The notes: a model not told the origin generated them from the sequence alone. 64,000 nucleotides of DNA from UBA4416 sp038327195 (GCA_038327195.1 JBBQKU010000008.1:62001-126000); one strand, 5' to 3'. Counted from the first letter of the stretch, positions 7,319 to 16,440 are shown. A program made the numbers and translations.

Positions 7319-9565
7319 ATGAATAAATCGAGCTTACTTTTTAAATGGTTGTTTAAAGAACGTGCCATCATCTATAAAATATATTTTTTAGCTGTATTGC
7401 AAGGTCTCATGTATATTGCTATTCCATTGGGGATACAAGGAATTATAACCTACATCATGGCTGGTAGTTTTTCAGCTTCTTTGATATTACTTATTGCAAT
7501 TACGATTATAGTAACTGCTTTTATTGGTTTTTTTCAATTGTGGCAGATGCGTATTAACGAAACGCTTAATCAAAAAATATTTGGAGATATGGTTTCTCGT
7601 GTTAATAATTACCTTGAAAAAAATGAGCCTTCATCTGAAATACTTTTTAGTTTGAATAAATTTTTTGAAATAATTACCTTTCAAAAAGGTATTAGTAAAA
7701 TTTTATTGGATTTTTCTTTTTCTATTATTAGCCTTGTGTTTGGCTTGTTAATATTACCAATTTACAGCTCATGGTTTTTAATTTTCACAATAGTGTTAGG
7801 TGGAGCATTTTATGTTATCATTCGTTATTATGGCAAAAAAGGAATTGAAACTAATATAGAAACGTCTAATAAAAAATACAAACTGATTGACTATTTGCAA
7901 TTGAGTGCTATTGAAAAACAAAAAACTAATATAACCTCAGGAACGGAAACTTATCTTAACAGTTTTTTTATAAATCGGAATAAGCATTTTCACATTTTAG
8001 AATCTCAATTTAAAGGCATCATTGTTTTTAAAATAGTATTTGTTGGTATTTTACTTTTTTTTGGCGCTTATCTTGTACAAATAGGTGAGTTAAATATTGG
8101 TCAGTTTATTGCATCCGAAATTATTATTTTTTTAGTTATTAATTCGGTTGAAAAATTAGTAGGCACCTTAAATACTTGGTACGACATTGTTACAGCCTTA
8201 TATAAGATAGAAGGAATATTTGGGGAGCAAACAGATTTTTCGATGCTTACTGAAAATACCAAAAATCTCGAGAGCACAAAAAACATCTATTCTAAGCCAT
8301 ATTCTAAAGTAGTTAAATACTCACTTTTTACTTTGTTTTTTACTGGTTTCATTATATTACTTATGCCTTGGACACAAAGCGTAGATTCAAACGGTAAAGT
8401 AACTACACTAAATCCCGAAAACAGACCACAGACGATTACATCACGTATTGCTGGAAGGGTTGAAAAATGGTATATTCAAGAAGGAGATTATGTTAGTAAA
8501 AATGATACCATCGCCTATATTTCAGAAATTAAAGATGAATATGTGGACCCACAATTAATTAGTAGATCAGAATCAATTATAAAGGCAAAAGAAACAACTA
8601 TTAAATCTTACGAGGACAAAATTAGTGCTGTGGATTCTCAAATTGATGCTTTAAATAAATCACTTCTACTTAAAATGGAACAGGGGCGAAACAAAATTAT
8701 TCAAGCTAAAATTAAAATTGCAACAGATAGCATTGAATCGAGTGTATCTACAAATAATTTTAAAGTAGCTGAAGAACAATTAAAACGTTACGAAGAATTA
8801 ATGAGTAAAGGAGTTATTTCTAAAACAGATCTTGAAAACAGAAGAGTAAAAGTTCAGGAAGCATTGTCGAAGAAAACATCTGCAGATAATAAATTTGCAT
8901 CTACCAAAAATGAAATGCTAAATGCAAAAATAGAATTGAATTCAATTCAACAAGAGTACCAAGAGAAACTCATGAAAACAGAATCTGATAAATTCTCAGC
9001 ACTTTCGCTTTTATATGAAGGAGAAGGTTCGCTTACAAAATTGCAAAATCAATTAGCAAATTATAGTATGCGTCAAGGATTTTATTATGTATTAGCTCCA
9101 CAAGACGGTTATATTGCAAAAACAAACGTACAAGGTATTGGAGAAATTATTAAAGAAGGCGCTTCATTGTGCAATATAGTTCCTAAGCAGGAAGAGCAGG
9201 CTGTAGAATTATACATTGCACCAGTTGACTTGCCGCTTATTCAAAAGGGGCAAAAAATGCAATTGCAGTTTGATGGTTGGCCAGCATTTGTTTTTTCTGG
9301 ATGGCCTGGCGTAAGTTACGGAACCTATACGGCTGAGATTGTTGCTTATGATAAAGTACTTTCTGATAATGGAAAATTTAGAATATTGGCTAAAAATATT
9401 GGCCAAAAATGGCCAGATGCAATACAAATTGGAGGTGGTGTAAAAGGATTTGCATTGTTAAAAAATGTGCCCCTCTTTTATGAATTATGGAGAACGGTTA
9501 ATGGCTTTCCACCAGAGTTTTATACAGTGAATGATATTTCTAAAAAAAATGACAAAAAGAAATAA
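7319..9565 (+). CDS. Fusion of ABC-exporter membrane domain and HlyD-type adaptor, no ATPase domain
   Basis: The 748-residue protein has two parts. Residues 1-305 resemble the six-helix membrane domain of an ABC exporter (hydrophobic stretches near 20-46, 53-75, 130-170 and 233-255; 'ELNIGQFIASEIIIFLVI' is typical of this clade). At residue 306 or so, where a nucleotide-binding domain would begin, there is only a linker, then a membrane helix (333-352, ending in 'LLMPWTQ') and a complete HlyD-type membrane-fusion protein: lipoyl-like half near 365-400 ('RIAGRVEKWYIQEGDYV'), long coiled coil near 410-585 and a beta-barrel region ('LQFDGWPAFVFSGWPG'). No Walker A, ABC signature or Walker B sequence is present. 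In relatives that I recall, ABC and HlyD genes are separate and the ABC protein carries the ATPase. It is followed by a TolC gene. The energy source and substrate are unknown. Confidence 0.85.
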   Translation: MNKSSLLFKWLFKERAIIYKIYFLAVLQGLMYIAIPLGIQGIITYIMAGSFSASLILLIAITIIVTAFIGFFQLWQMRINETLNQKIFGDMVSRVNNYLEKNEPSSEILFSLNKFFEIITFQKGISKILLDFSFSIISLVFGLLILPIYSSWFLIFTIVLGGAFYVIIRYYGKKGIETNIETSNKKYKLIDYLQLSAIEKQKTNITSGTETYLNSFFINRNKHFHILESQFKGIIVFKIVFVGILLFFGAYLVQIGELNIGQFIASEIIIFLVINSVEKLVGTLNTWYDIVTALYKIEGIFGEQTDFSMLTENTKNLESTKNIYSKPYSKVVKYSLFTLFFTGFIILLMPWTQSVDSNGKVTTLNPENRPQTITSRIAGRVEKWYIQEGDYVSKNDTIAYISEIKDEYVDPQLISRSESIIKAKETTIKSYEDKISAVDSQIDALNKSLLLKMEQGRNKIIQAKIKIATDSIESSVSTNNFKVAEEQLKRYEELMSKGVISKTDLENRRVKVQEALSKKTSADNKFASTKNEMLNAKIELNSIQQEYQEKLMKTESDKFSALSLLYEGEGSLTKLQNQLANYSMRQGFYYVLAPQDGYIAKTNVQGIGEIIKEGASLCNIVPKQEEQAVELYIAPVDLPLIQKGQKMQLQFDGWPAFVFSGWPGVSYGTYTAEIVAYDKVLSDNGKFRILAKNIGQKWPDAIQIGGGVKGFALLKNVPLFYELWRTVNGFPPEFYTVNDISKKNDKKK

Positions 9566-9566
9566 T

Positions 9567-10961
9567 ATGATACGTATTAATATATTTATTCTAATTGTTT
9601 GTTTTACACAAACCTTTGCGCAAAATATAATATTGCCTAGTTATAATGACTTTATATCAGGTATATTACAGAATAATCCTTTAAGTAAGCGAGCTAATAA
9701 TGAAAAAAAATATGCTGAATTACAATTAAAGGCTGCACGTGGAAATTATGATCCATTGTTGAGCGGAAACTATGATCAAAAACAATTTAGCGGTAAAAAT
9801 TATTTCACTACTCTTAACAGTGAAATTAAACAACCCATATTTACATCTCAGTATTTAAAATTTGGATACGACTATGGTGTTGGTCAAAGTCTTAGCCCTG
9901 AACTTAATACTCCTTCACAAGGCTTGCCTTATATGGGTTTAGAGGTTGGCGTGTTGCAAGGTTTAATAATTGATAAAAGAAGGGCGGAAGTTTTAAAGTC
10001 GCGCGAATACATTAATTATTATACAGCAGAACAACAAATTCAGTTAAATAATTTATTGCTTGAATCATCGTTGCGTTATTTTGAATGGTTATTCAGTGCA
10101 AAACAAATAGCACTCAATAATTATTTTATGGACGCTGCAAAAAAGCGTTTAGAAGGAATTGAAGCACTTGCTAATATTGGAGAAAGAGCTACTGTAGATA
10201 CTGTTGAGGCTGCTATTTTTTATCAAACACGTTTATTGGATTTGCAAAATGCACAAATGGATAATTTGAAAAGCACGAATGATCTTTCAACTTTTATATG
10301 GCAAAACAATTCTGCTTCTTCACTATCTAGTAATTACCAAGCATTGGATAGTCTTGAAACATATTACAACAAGGCAAAATCTATGCTAGCAGAGAATCTT
10401 AATGTATTAAATATACAAAATCCTATTCTATCAAAATATGGTGCATTACAAAATGTATTGGATGTTGATGTGAGGCTAAAAAAAGAAATGATAAAACCTA
10501 TTCTAAATGTCAAGTATAATTTTCTCTCAACTAGTAGCTCTGCCATTAATCCTGTTTTTTCAAACAATAATTACAAATGGGGACTTAATATGTCCTTGCC
10601 ATTATTGTTAAGAAATCCAAGAAATGAATATAAAATGGCCCAAATCGTTTCTCAAAATAATAGTTTAGAATTATTAAATAAAACGAATGAATTAAGCTTT
10701 AAAGTAAATGCATTGCAGCAAACCATTTCTATTTTAGCGCAACAACTTTTAAATGCAGAGCGCTCAGTAAACTACGGTAAGGTATTGTTGCGTGCTGAAA
10801 AGCTAAAATTTGATAATGGAGAAAGCTCACTGTTTATGCTTAACACACGTGAAAATAAATTATTGGAATCAGAATTAAAATTGGCTGAATATAAACTTAA
10901 GTTTATTAAAGCAGTCATTAATATTATTTTTATAAACGGTAACCTAAACTACAAATTATGA
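9567..10961 (+). CDS. TolC-family outer-membrane efflux protein
   Basis: The 464-residue product is predicted to form the trimeric outer-membrane channel of the exporter. A signal peptide is clear from the ATG at 9567 (MIRINIFILIVCFTQTFAQ, cleavage near residue 19). Upstream in-frame ATGs at 9531 and 9549 would overlap the preceding gene and put extra charged residues before the signal, so 9567, one base after the upstream stop, is preferred. Long alpha-helical segments with heptad character (for example 'EQQIQLNNLLLESSLRYFEW' and the final ~100 residues) are as in TolC. The four-base overlap ATGA with the next gene shows tight operon packing. Confidence 0.88.
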   Translation: MIRINIFILIVCFTQTFAQNIILPSYNDFISGILQNNPLSKRANNEKKYAELQLKAARGNYDPLLSGNYDQKQFSGKNYFTTLNSEIKQPIFTSQYLKFGYDYGVGQSLSPELNTPSQGLPYMGLEVGVLQGLIIDKRRAEVLKSREYINYYTAEQQIQLNNLLLESSLRYFEWLFSAKQIALNNYFMDAAKKRLEGIEALANIGERATVDTVEAAIFYQTRLLDLQNAQMDNLKSTNDLSTFIWQNNSASSLSSNYQALDSLETYYNKAKSMLAENLNVLNIQNPILSKYGALQNVLDVDVRLKKEMIKPILNVKYNFLSTSSSAINPVFSNNNYKWGLNMSLPLLLRNPRNEYKMAQIVSQNNSLELLNKTNELSFKVNALQQTISILAQQLLNAERSVNYGKVLLRAEKLKFDNGESSLFMLNTRENKLLESELKLAEYKLKFIKAVINIIFINGNLNYKL

Positions 10962-11257
10962 TATTATTAGACATTATTATAGATGATGAAGTAACAGCCG
11001 GAAAAATTTCTACTTTTCTGATTGAAAAGAAATATGCATATCAAACACATATCGATACAAATACAATTTTAACTTTACAAGGAACAAAACAAACCATCAG
11101 GTTGTTTTTCATTACTAAAGCTCTATTATATAGTACGATTGAAAGTGAGGTAAAAAAGGAATTTTATTCGCCAAGTATGATAATTTATGCGACTCCGGTA
11201 AGCCATATTAATGAAGAGTTTGGAGAAATATTGAGAAAAAATATAAAAGCTATATAA
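10958..11257 (+). CDS. Small alpha/beta protein, possibly CutA-like
   Basis: The 99-residue protein is not firmly recognised. Its length and pattern (beta strand, 'AGKISTFLIEKKYAYQ' helix, strands, 'FFITKALLYSTIESEVKKEF' helix, 'IIYATPVSHINEEFGEIL') resemble the ferredoxin-like CutA1 fold, a trimeric copper-binding-like protein family, but the key CutA motifs are weak. No signal peptide, so probably cytoplasmic. It overlaps the tolC stop by four bases (ATGA) and the next gene by one base, so it is translated as part of the exporter operon. Confidence 0.6.
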   Translation: MILLDIIIDDEVTAGKISTFLIEKKYAYQTHIDTNTILTLQGTKQTIRLFFITKALLYSTIESEVKKEFYSPSMIIYATPVSHINEEFGEILRKNIKAI

Positions 11258-11844
11258 TGAAACATTTTATTATTATCCTATTACTGATATCGTTTCAGAT
11301 AAAAGCACAACAAAATGTGCAGACGTCTAAAACCTATATTAACACCTGTTACAATGAACAGCAATGCTTTTCATTGAATAGCAGTTCATTTATCTTTTTT
11401 AATCCAGATAATCACGAATTAACTATAGTGGTTGATTTTGTAAAATTCAAAATCGGAAATGACACACTTGATGAATGGTTGGATGATTTAGATGATACAA
11501 AATTAATTTTTAAAGGATACCTTAATACAGATAATTTATTAAGCCTCACTCACCATAATTCAAAAGCAATTATTGTTAATGGCCTAATGAGTTTTAATGG
11601 AGTTTCAAATGCTCATAGTGTTGAATTAACATTATTTGAAATTTCTCGCGATGGGATACTTTTTATAGATAATCAAAATGATTATTTTGATAGAATTAAT
11701 GCAAATTTTCAATTCGGTTTTTATCCAAAAGAATTTAAACTAAATAAAAAACCACATCATTTAAAAAAGAAAATAACACTCGCTATTTACCGAGGCTATG
11801 TAAATCCTTTTAAACCGGGTATGGAACATTGGATAACAAATTGA
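11257..11844 (+). CDS. Secreted/periplasmic protein, possibly YceI-like
   Basis: The 195-residue product begins with a signal peptide (MKHFIIILLLISFQIKAQ). The mature part is rich in beta strand, with a GYLNTDNLLSLTHH-type region and a repeated strand pattern ending in 'FQFGFYPKEFKLNKKP'; this loosely resembles the lipid-binding YceI barrel fold, but no decisive motif is present. It overlaps the upstream gene by one base (TAATG) and the downstream gene by one base (TGATG), placing it firmly in the exporter operon and suggesting a role in handling the exported or imported compound in the periplasm. Function otherwise unknown. Confidence 0.6.
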   Translation: MKHFIIILLLISFQIKAQQNVQTSKTYINTCYNEQQCFSLNSSSFIFFNPDNHELTIVVDFVKFKIGNDTLDEWLDDLDDTKLIFKGYLNTDNLLSLTHHNSKAIIVNGLMSFNGVSNAHSVELTLFEISRDGILFIDNQNDYFDRINANFQFGFYPKEFKLNKKPHHLKKKITLAIYRGYVNPFKPGMEHWITN

Positions 11845-12458
11845 TGAAACAGTTAACTCTTGTATTTATATTCGTAAACACTTTATTTTTTGCACAAAAA
11901 AAACCTTTTCCAAAAATAGCTTTTGGAAAAGGTATGACAAGTATCTATATTGGATCAGGTGCGGTTACTCGCCATATAGATTGGACAAGATTTGAAAAGG
12001 AAACGGAATTATATAAAAGAACTCCATTTGTAACCATAGGTTTTGATAAATGCATTTTACCCTACGCCAGCAATGCTTATTGGGGTTTAGGAATTCAGGT
12101 TTCCTCTTGGATTGCCAAAAGAGAATATATTGACGTGAATGATAATAGGAAGGAAAATGTTTGGACTAGTACATTATTTGCGATTAGAGCAACACATCAT
12201 AATGCCTATTATGTTAGACAAAAACTAGATATGTGTAGCGGATTTATTGTTGGCACAAGATTGAAATATTACCATTCAAAAACAGTAAACGAAAAATCAA
12301 TTATAAACAGCAATGAAAGAACAACGTTTGATCCTGCCTTTGGATTAACATTTACATTGCGTTATTATTTTTATAAAAATATTGGATTCTACCTTGATGG
12401 TTGCCTAGGCTACAAAACAGATTTTGCAAGTTTTGGTTTGGTTTATAAGATTCATTAA
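11844..12458 (+). CDS. Small outer-membrane beta-barrel protein
   Basis: The 204-residue product starts at the ATG at 11844 (MKQLTLVFIFVNTLFFAQ), which overlaps the preceding stop as TGATG and gives a clean signal peptide; a longer version would need a TTG at 11829. The remainder has alternating hydrophobic strands ('WGLGIQVSSWIAKREY', 'LTFTLRYYFYKNIGFYLDG', ending in a strand with terminal 'FGLVYKIH'), typical of 8-stranded outer-membrane porin-like proteins of Bacteroidota. It closes the six-gene operon that starts at 7319 and is followed by the REP-like hairpin. Specific function unknown. Confidence 0.68.
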   Translation: MKQLTLVFIFVNTLFFAQKKPFPKIAFGKGMTSIYIGSGAVTRHIDWTRFEKETELYKRTPFVTIGFDKCILPYASNAYWGLGIQVSSWIAKREYIDVNDNRKENVWTSTLFAIRATHHNAYYVRQKLDMCSGFIVGTRLKYYHSKTVNEKSIINSNERTTFDPAFGLTFTLRYYFYKNIGFYLDGCLGYKTDFASFGLVYKIH

Positions 12459-12480
12459 AAATAGCCTAACAATTTTTGCA

Positions 12481-12526
12481 ACACCTGTCAGGTTTTACTA
12501 TAGGTTTGCTAAAACCTGACAGGTGT
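12481..12526. repeat. REP-like perfect inverted repeat (16-bp arms, 14-base loop)
   Basis: ACACCTGTCAGGTTTT at 12481-12496 is exactly complementary to AAAACCTGACAGGTGT at 12511-12526. The ACCTGTCAGG/CCTGACAGGT core is of the kind seen as dispersed palindromes in many Bacteroidota genomes (from memory), and is GC-richer than the surroundings. It lies between the convergent ends of the exporter operon and the TonB-receptor gene, so it could serve as a bidirectional terminator. No transposase gene is nearby. Confidence 0.75.
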
Positions 12527-12621
12527 GAATTTTACACAGACATTATACTTGAAATTTTAGTTCTGTTTTATAAATCAAATTTGCATTACGTTCAGAAATA
12601 AATATTTTGTTACACGCGTAA

Positions 12622-14832
12622 TTAGAATTTTGCCCCGATACTTACATAAAAAGTCCTTCCATTTGCTGGCAATATTCCAGGTCCTGGATATCCTCCTGAC
12701 CGGCGTGTTGCATATTTTTCATCAGCAAGATTATTTACACCACCTTTCAGATTGTACTTACCTCCGAACAAATAAGTGAATGAAACGTCCATAACGGTAT
12801 AGCCCTTAATTTTTCCAATTGTTCCGGTAGCATTTGGTTTTTCAGTATTTGCAGCGTCAGTAAATATATCTGAAACTTGATTTAACTGAAAAGTTGCGGA
12901 AATTTTTTTGAAATTGTACGTTGCTCCATATCGCCCAATGTTTTGTGGAGCATTTTCTACACGCTTGCCTTCAATTGATTTTAGAGGGTCATTGCTTATT
13001 GTCGGATTGTTCCATTCCGTATATTTCGCGTCAACAAATGCATAAGAAGCAAATATGCGGATATATCCAACTCTGGAGTTTTCAGTGATGATGCGAATGG
13101 GATCAATTTCAATAAAACTTTCAACGCCTTTGCTAACCGAAGTTCCAATGTTCGTTCGAAATGGAAGATTATTTTGTGTAATAGTTCCGATGCGGTTTTC
13201 GTATTGTAAATAAAATCCTCCTACATCAAAACTCAAAAAGTTTTTAATTCTTCCTCTAAAACCAAAATCAGTATTATATCCGCTTGCATCTTTCATATTT
13301 GGATCAATTACATCTGTTGTTGCCGAAGGTGTAAGTTCTGAATAGGTTACAGGTCGGTATGACCGACTGAAATTTGCATAAATATTTGTTGTTGATGTTG
13401 TTTGAAATTCTGCACCTAATCCATATAATAAAACAGTTCTGTTTTGTACACCTTCAGTAATTGTTCCTGTTGATGAGCTATTAATGTATCCATTAACGGT
13501 TGAATTAATTATTTCATATCGTACACCTGGCGTAATACTCAATCGCTCCCCAATTTTAAAAATATTTTCAGCAAAAAAAGCATAGTTATCAGTGCCAAGC
13601 CTTAAATCTCTTCCCCATTCTTTTCCGTTTGTTAATGTGGTTATCGATAAGTTTAAATCGTTGCCTGATGTGCCTGTTCCGTTTTGTTGCCTGATGGTTG
13701 TGCCTTTGTAAACTCTAAAACCAGCTGCGAGCGTACTTTTTTGTTTTAATAAATTATAAGTTTTTAAAAAACGTATTTCTGCCCCTAAGTTGTTATAAGA
13801 GTCTCTGTCTACTTGACGTGGAGTATAAGATTTTAATGTAGTATTAAATGTGTCCGCAACATTTATTGCTTTAGTAAAACCAACACTATTTCGTTCAGCA
13901 ATTGTTCCAAATATTTTTACACTTAATTTTGCGGCCTCATTAAATTGATAATCAATTGAGAGAGAAGCAACATTCCAAGGCGTACTAAACCAGTTGCGTT
14001 CACGGAATGATTGACGAGGATTAATAGCGAATAATGAGTCTGTTAGTCCGCCAGGTTGTTGGCTCTGATAATCCATGCGCGTATATTGCAAGCCTATATT
14101 TAATTTCTTAGTAGCTGCAAAATTTACAGATGCGTATCCAGTATTTATATTGTATCTGCTATTATTACGCCAACCGTCTGCATTACGATGATGAAAATAT
14201 CCGTAATATGAAACTTTTTTGTAAGTACCACCAATAGCATTGTAAGAATTAAATAATCCGTAAGAGCCTGTTGTTTGCTGAGTTTCAAAAACAATTGGTT
14301 TACTAGCATCTCCTTTTTTAATTACATAATTTAATAATCCACCAAATTGTGGACCGTATTGCAAAGATGCCGCACCTCTTACAACTTCAATTGCACTGAC
14401 TGATTCCATTGGAGGACTAAAATAAGATTCGGGGTAACCAAATACTTCGGATGAAATGTCGTAACCATTTTGACGCACATTAAATTCCCACGAACGGTTT
14501 GGGCTTAATCCTCTTGTAGATATTCCCATTTGAATTCCAGAACCATCGTTTTCCCATATAGTTACACCCGGAACTTTAGCGAATATTTGTCGGGCATTAT
14601 TTGTAGAAAGGTCAGCATCAAGTGTGTTTACTTTTACAACTTCATTCTTTTTCCCTGAATAAATAATCGTTCCCTGAATTTCCGGTAATCGTTCCACCTC
14701 ATTTTTGTAAGTCTTATCAGATATTTGAACTTCGTTTAGGATAATTGAATTTAAAGAGTCTTGCTCTTGGGCTAATAAAATCTGCGAAGAGATTAAAAAA
14801 GAAAAAGTGGCTATGTTTAATTTTACATTCAT
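12622..14832 (-). CDS. TonB-dependent receptor, FecA-like (probable ferric siderophore/citrate uptake)
   Basis: The 736-residue protein has a signal peptide (about 1-22, SFLISSQILLAQ), an N-terminal plug domain (about 60-180) with 'GSGIQMGISTRGLSPNRSW' and 'SAIEVVRGAASLQYGPQFGG', and a 22-strand beta-barrel ending in 'GRTFYVSIGAKF' with terminal Phe. No SusC-type carboxypeptidase-regulatory domain is present, which points to a metal-chelate receptor rather than a glycan SusC. The closest family I recognise is FecA-like iron transport. A 17-bp palindrome with Fur-like 7-1-7 geometry lies 30-46 bases upstream of the ATG, consistent with iron control. The gene is convergent with the exporter operon. 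Confidence 0.88.
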   Translation of the reverse strand: MNVKLNIATFSFLISSQILLAQEQDSLNSIILNEVQISDKTYKNEVERLPEIQGTIIYSGKKNEVVKVNTLDADLSTNNARQIFAKVPGVTIWENDGSGIQMGISTRGLSPNRSWEFNVRQNGYDISSEVFGYPESYFSPPMESVSAIEVVRGAASLQYGPQFGGLLNYVIKKGDASKPIVFETQQTTGSYGLFNSYNAIGGTYKKVSYYGYFHHRNADGWRNNSRYNINTGYASVNFAATKKLNIGLQYTRMDYQSQQPGGLTDSLFAINPRQSFRERNWFSTPWNVASLSIDYQFNEAAKLSVKIFGTIAERNSVGFTKAINVADTFNTTLKSYTPRQVDRDSYNNLGAEIRFLKTYNLLKQKSTLAAGFRVYKGTTIRQQNGTGTSGNDLNLSITTLTNGKEWGRDLRLGTDNYAFFAENIFKIGERLSITPGVRYEIINSTVNGYINSSSTGTITEGVQNRTVLLYGLGAEFQTTSTTNIYANFSRSYRPVTYSELTPSATTDVIDPNMKDASGYNTDFGFRGRIKNFLSFDVGGFYLQYENRIGTITQNNLPFRTNIGTSVSKGVESFIEIDPIRIITENSRVGYIRIFASYAFVDAKYTEWNNPTISNDPLKSIEGKRVENAPQNIGRYGATYNFKKISATFQLNQVSDIFTDAANTEKPNATGTIGKIKGYTVMDVSFTYLFGGKYNLKGGVNNLADEKYATRRSGGYPGPGILPANGRTFYVSIGAKF

Positions 14833-14861
14833 GCTATTTTGTATTTTTTACAAAGAAGCTA

Positions 14862-14878
14862 TTTAGAATAATTCTAAA
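14862..14878. promoter_or_regulatory. 17-bp palindrome, Fur-box-like, ahead of TonB receptor
   Basis: TTTAGAAT-A-ATTCTAAA is perfectly symmetrical. The inner 15 bases have the 7-1-7 layout of Fur boxes, and the site is 30 bases upstream of the receptor ATG (14832, minus strand), where a repressor would block transcription. The sequence differs from the enterobacterial Fur consensus, so DtxR-type or another regulator is possible. No fur gene is in the window. Confidence 0.55.
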
Positions 14879-14966
14879 CAATACCATAAAAAGGGTATTT
14901 TTGATTTTAATACGAAAAAGTTTGTGTTTATAGGACTGTATCTTTTATTCAGATAATTTAAAAAGT

Positions 14967-15434
14967 TTAGTTTAAAAACCAAATCGCACCATTTAAAGTA
15001 CTTGCAAAACTAACCCACAGCAAATAAGGAATTTGTATGTAAGCAGCCATTTTATTTATTTTTCTGAACTGATAAATCATGATGATAATACTTATCCAAA
15101 TTAGTATAATTTCAGTAAAAGCAATGCCTAATAAATGAAATTTAAAAAATATAAAACTCCAGCAAAAATTTAAGAATAATTGAACAACAAAAATGATGAT
15201 AGCCTTTCTTCTTGAAGAATTTTCTGGAGTTTGTAAAATTAAATAAAGCGATATTCCCATTAAAAAATACAATGTTGTCCAAACAGGTCCAAACAAATAA
15301 TTTGGAGGATTAAAAATGGGTTTATGTAACTCAACAAACCAAGTGTTAATATTATTTGCGGTTGCTACTCCTGAAATACCACCTATTGCAAGCGGAATGA
15401 TTATGCAAAGAATTAATTTTAAATAACGGTTCAT
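14967..15434 (-). CDS. tspO: TspO/MBR-family tryptophan-rich sensory protein
   Basis: The 155-residue protein has five hydrophobic helices and the family hallmarks 'HKPIFNPPNYLFGPVWTTLYFLMG' split across helices 2-3: the PxxxPPxxxFxPVWT pattern is decisive. TspO proteins bind porphyrins and other ligands in the inner (or outer) membrane and are linked to oxidative stress and tetrapyrrole degradation. It lies four bases after the LysR gene stop on the same strand, so the two form an operon that reads toward the TonB receptor. There is no promoter-like sequence in the small gap. Confidence 0.93.
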   Translation of the reverse strand: MNRYLKLILCIIIPLAIGGISGVATANNINTWFVELHKPIFNPPNYLFGPVWTTLYFLMGISLYLILQTPENSSRRKAIIIFVVQLFLNFCWSFIFFKFHLLGIAFTEIILIWISIIIMIYQFRKINKMAAYIQIPYLLWVSFASTLNGAIWFLN

Positions 15435-15438
15435 GTTT

Positions 15439-16416
15439 TTATTTTTTTAATGAATTATTTTTTGGTTTTTTATCTTTTGTTGTTTTAAGAGCAGGAACTT
15501 CATCAATCCAAGAAAATTTATTCTTTAATATACTTGATTTATTTTTCTTTACATAATCAATGTAGGCTTGAGCTATCGGCGACATTTTTTTGCCTTGTAG
15601 CCAAATTAATTGCCATTGAGATTTGATTGGAAATCCAGCAGTAGGTATAATTTTTAAATCGCCTGCGTTAAATTCGTTTCTTAAGCCAATTAGTGGCATA
15701 ATAGAGTTTCCTAATCCTGCTATTACAGCTTGTTTTACAGCTTCATTAGTAGTTAATTCCATTTTCTTTCTGACATTAATTTTGTGTTTTTGAAAATAAT
15801 TTTCCATCACAAAACGCGTTCCAGAACCTTCTTCTCTAAAAATAAGAGGCATTTCTTTTAATTCATCTTTGTTAATTGTGTGTTTTGGAAGTTGTTCGTC
15901 CCTGCCGCCAATCACAAATAATTGATTTTCCAATAAGTTTTCTTTGTTAACTTTTAAATCGTTGGGTAAAACAGAAACTAACGCAAAGTCAACTTCATTG
16001 TTTTGCAAGCTGTTTATTACTTTAGATTTATTGGTTACATCCATAACTAAATCAACGCCTTTGTGCTCTTTTAAAAACTCAGTTAAAAAATAAGGCATTA
16101 CATATTTACCTGTTGATACAATTGAAATGACTAAACGGCCTGTTAAAAACCCTTTATACGCTTGGGTTTTATAATTAATAGCATATACTTCATCTATAAT
16201 TCGTTCAGCCATTTTATATATTTCCTTTCCAAAATCGGTCACGTACAATTGTCTTCCCACTACTTCAGTTAATGGAATTTCAAATTGATCTTGAAAATTT
16301 TTTAATTGAATTGAAACTGCTGGCTGACTTAAATATAGCTCTTCAGAAGCTCTAGTAACACTTTTAGTTTGTACCACTTTGGCAAATACTTGCAATTGAT
16401 GTAATGTATAATTCAT
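15439..16416 (-). CDS. LysR-family transcriptional regulator
   Basis: The 325-residue protein has the LysR winged helix at residues 1-65 ('FAKVVQTKSVTRASEELYLS' then 'QPAVSIQLKNFQ') and a periplasmic-binding-like effector domain ('GRLVISIVSTGKYVMPYFL', 'PLIFREEGSGTRFVMENYF'). The SVTRASEELYLSQPAVS segment is of the CysB/CbbR-like subgroup. It forms an operon with tspO and is divergent from the RND efflux operon, so both are candidate targets. A TATATTTG -7 match lies 24 bases upstream of its ATG. The C-terminal tail is unusually Lys/Asn-rich. Confidence 0.93.
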   Translation of the reverse strand: MNYTLHQLQVFAKVVQTKSVTRASEELYLSQPAVSIQLKNFQDQFEIPLTEVVGRQLYVTDFGKEIYKMAERIIDEVYAINYKTQAYKGFLTGRLVISIVSTGKYVMPYFLTEFLKEHKGVDLVMDVTNKSKVINSLQNNEVDFALVSVLPNDLKVNKENLLENQLFVIGGRDEQLPKHTINKDELKEMPLIFREEGSGTRFVMENYFQKHKINVRKKMELTTNEAVKQAVIAGLGNSIMPLIGLRNEFNAGDLKIIPTAGFPIKSQWQLIWLQGKKMSPIAQAYIDYVKKNKSSILKNKFSWIDEVPALKTTKDKKPKNNSLKK

Positions 16417-16440
16417 AAAAAATGTTTATGGATAAGATAA

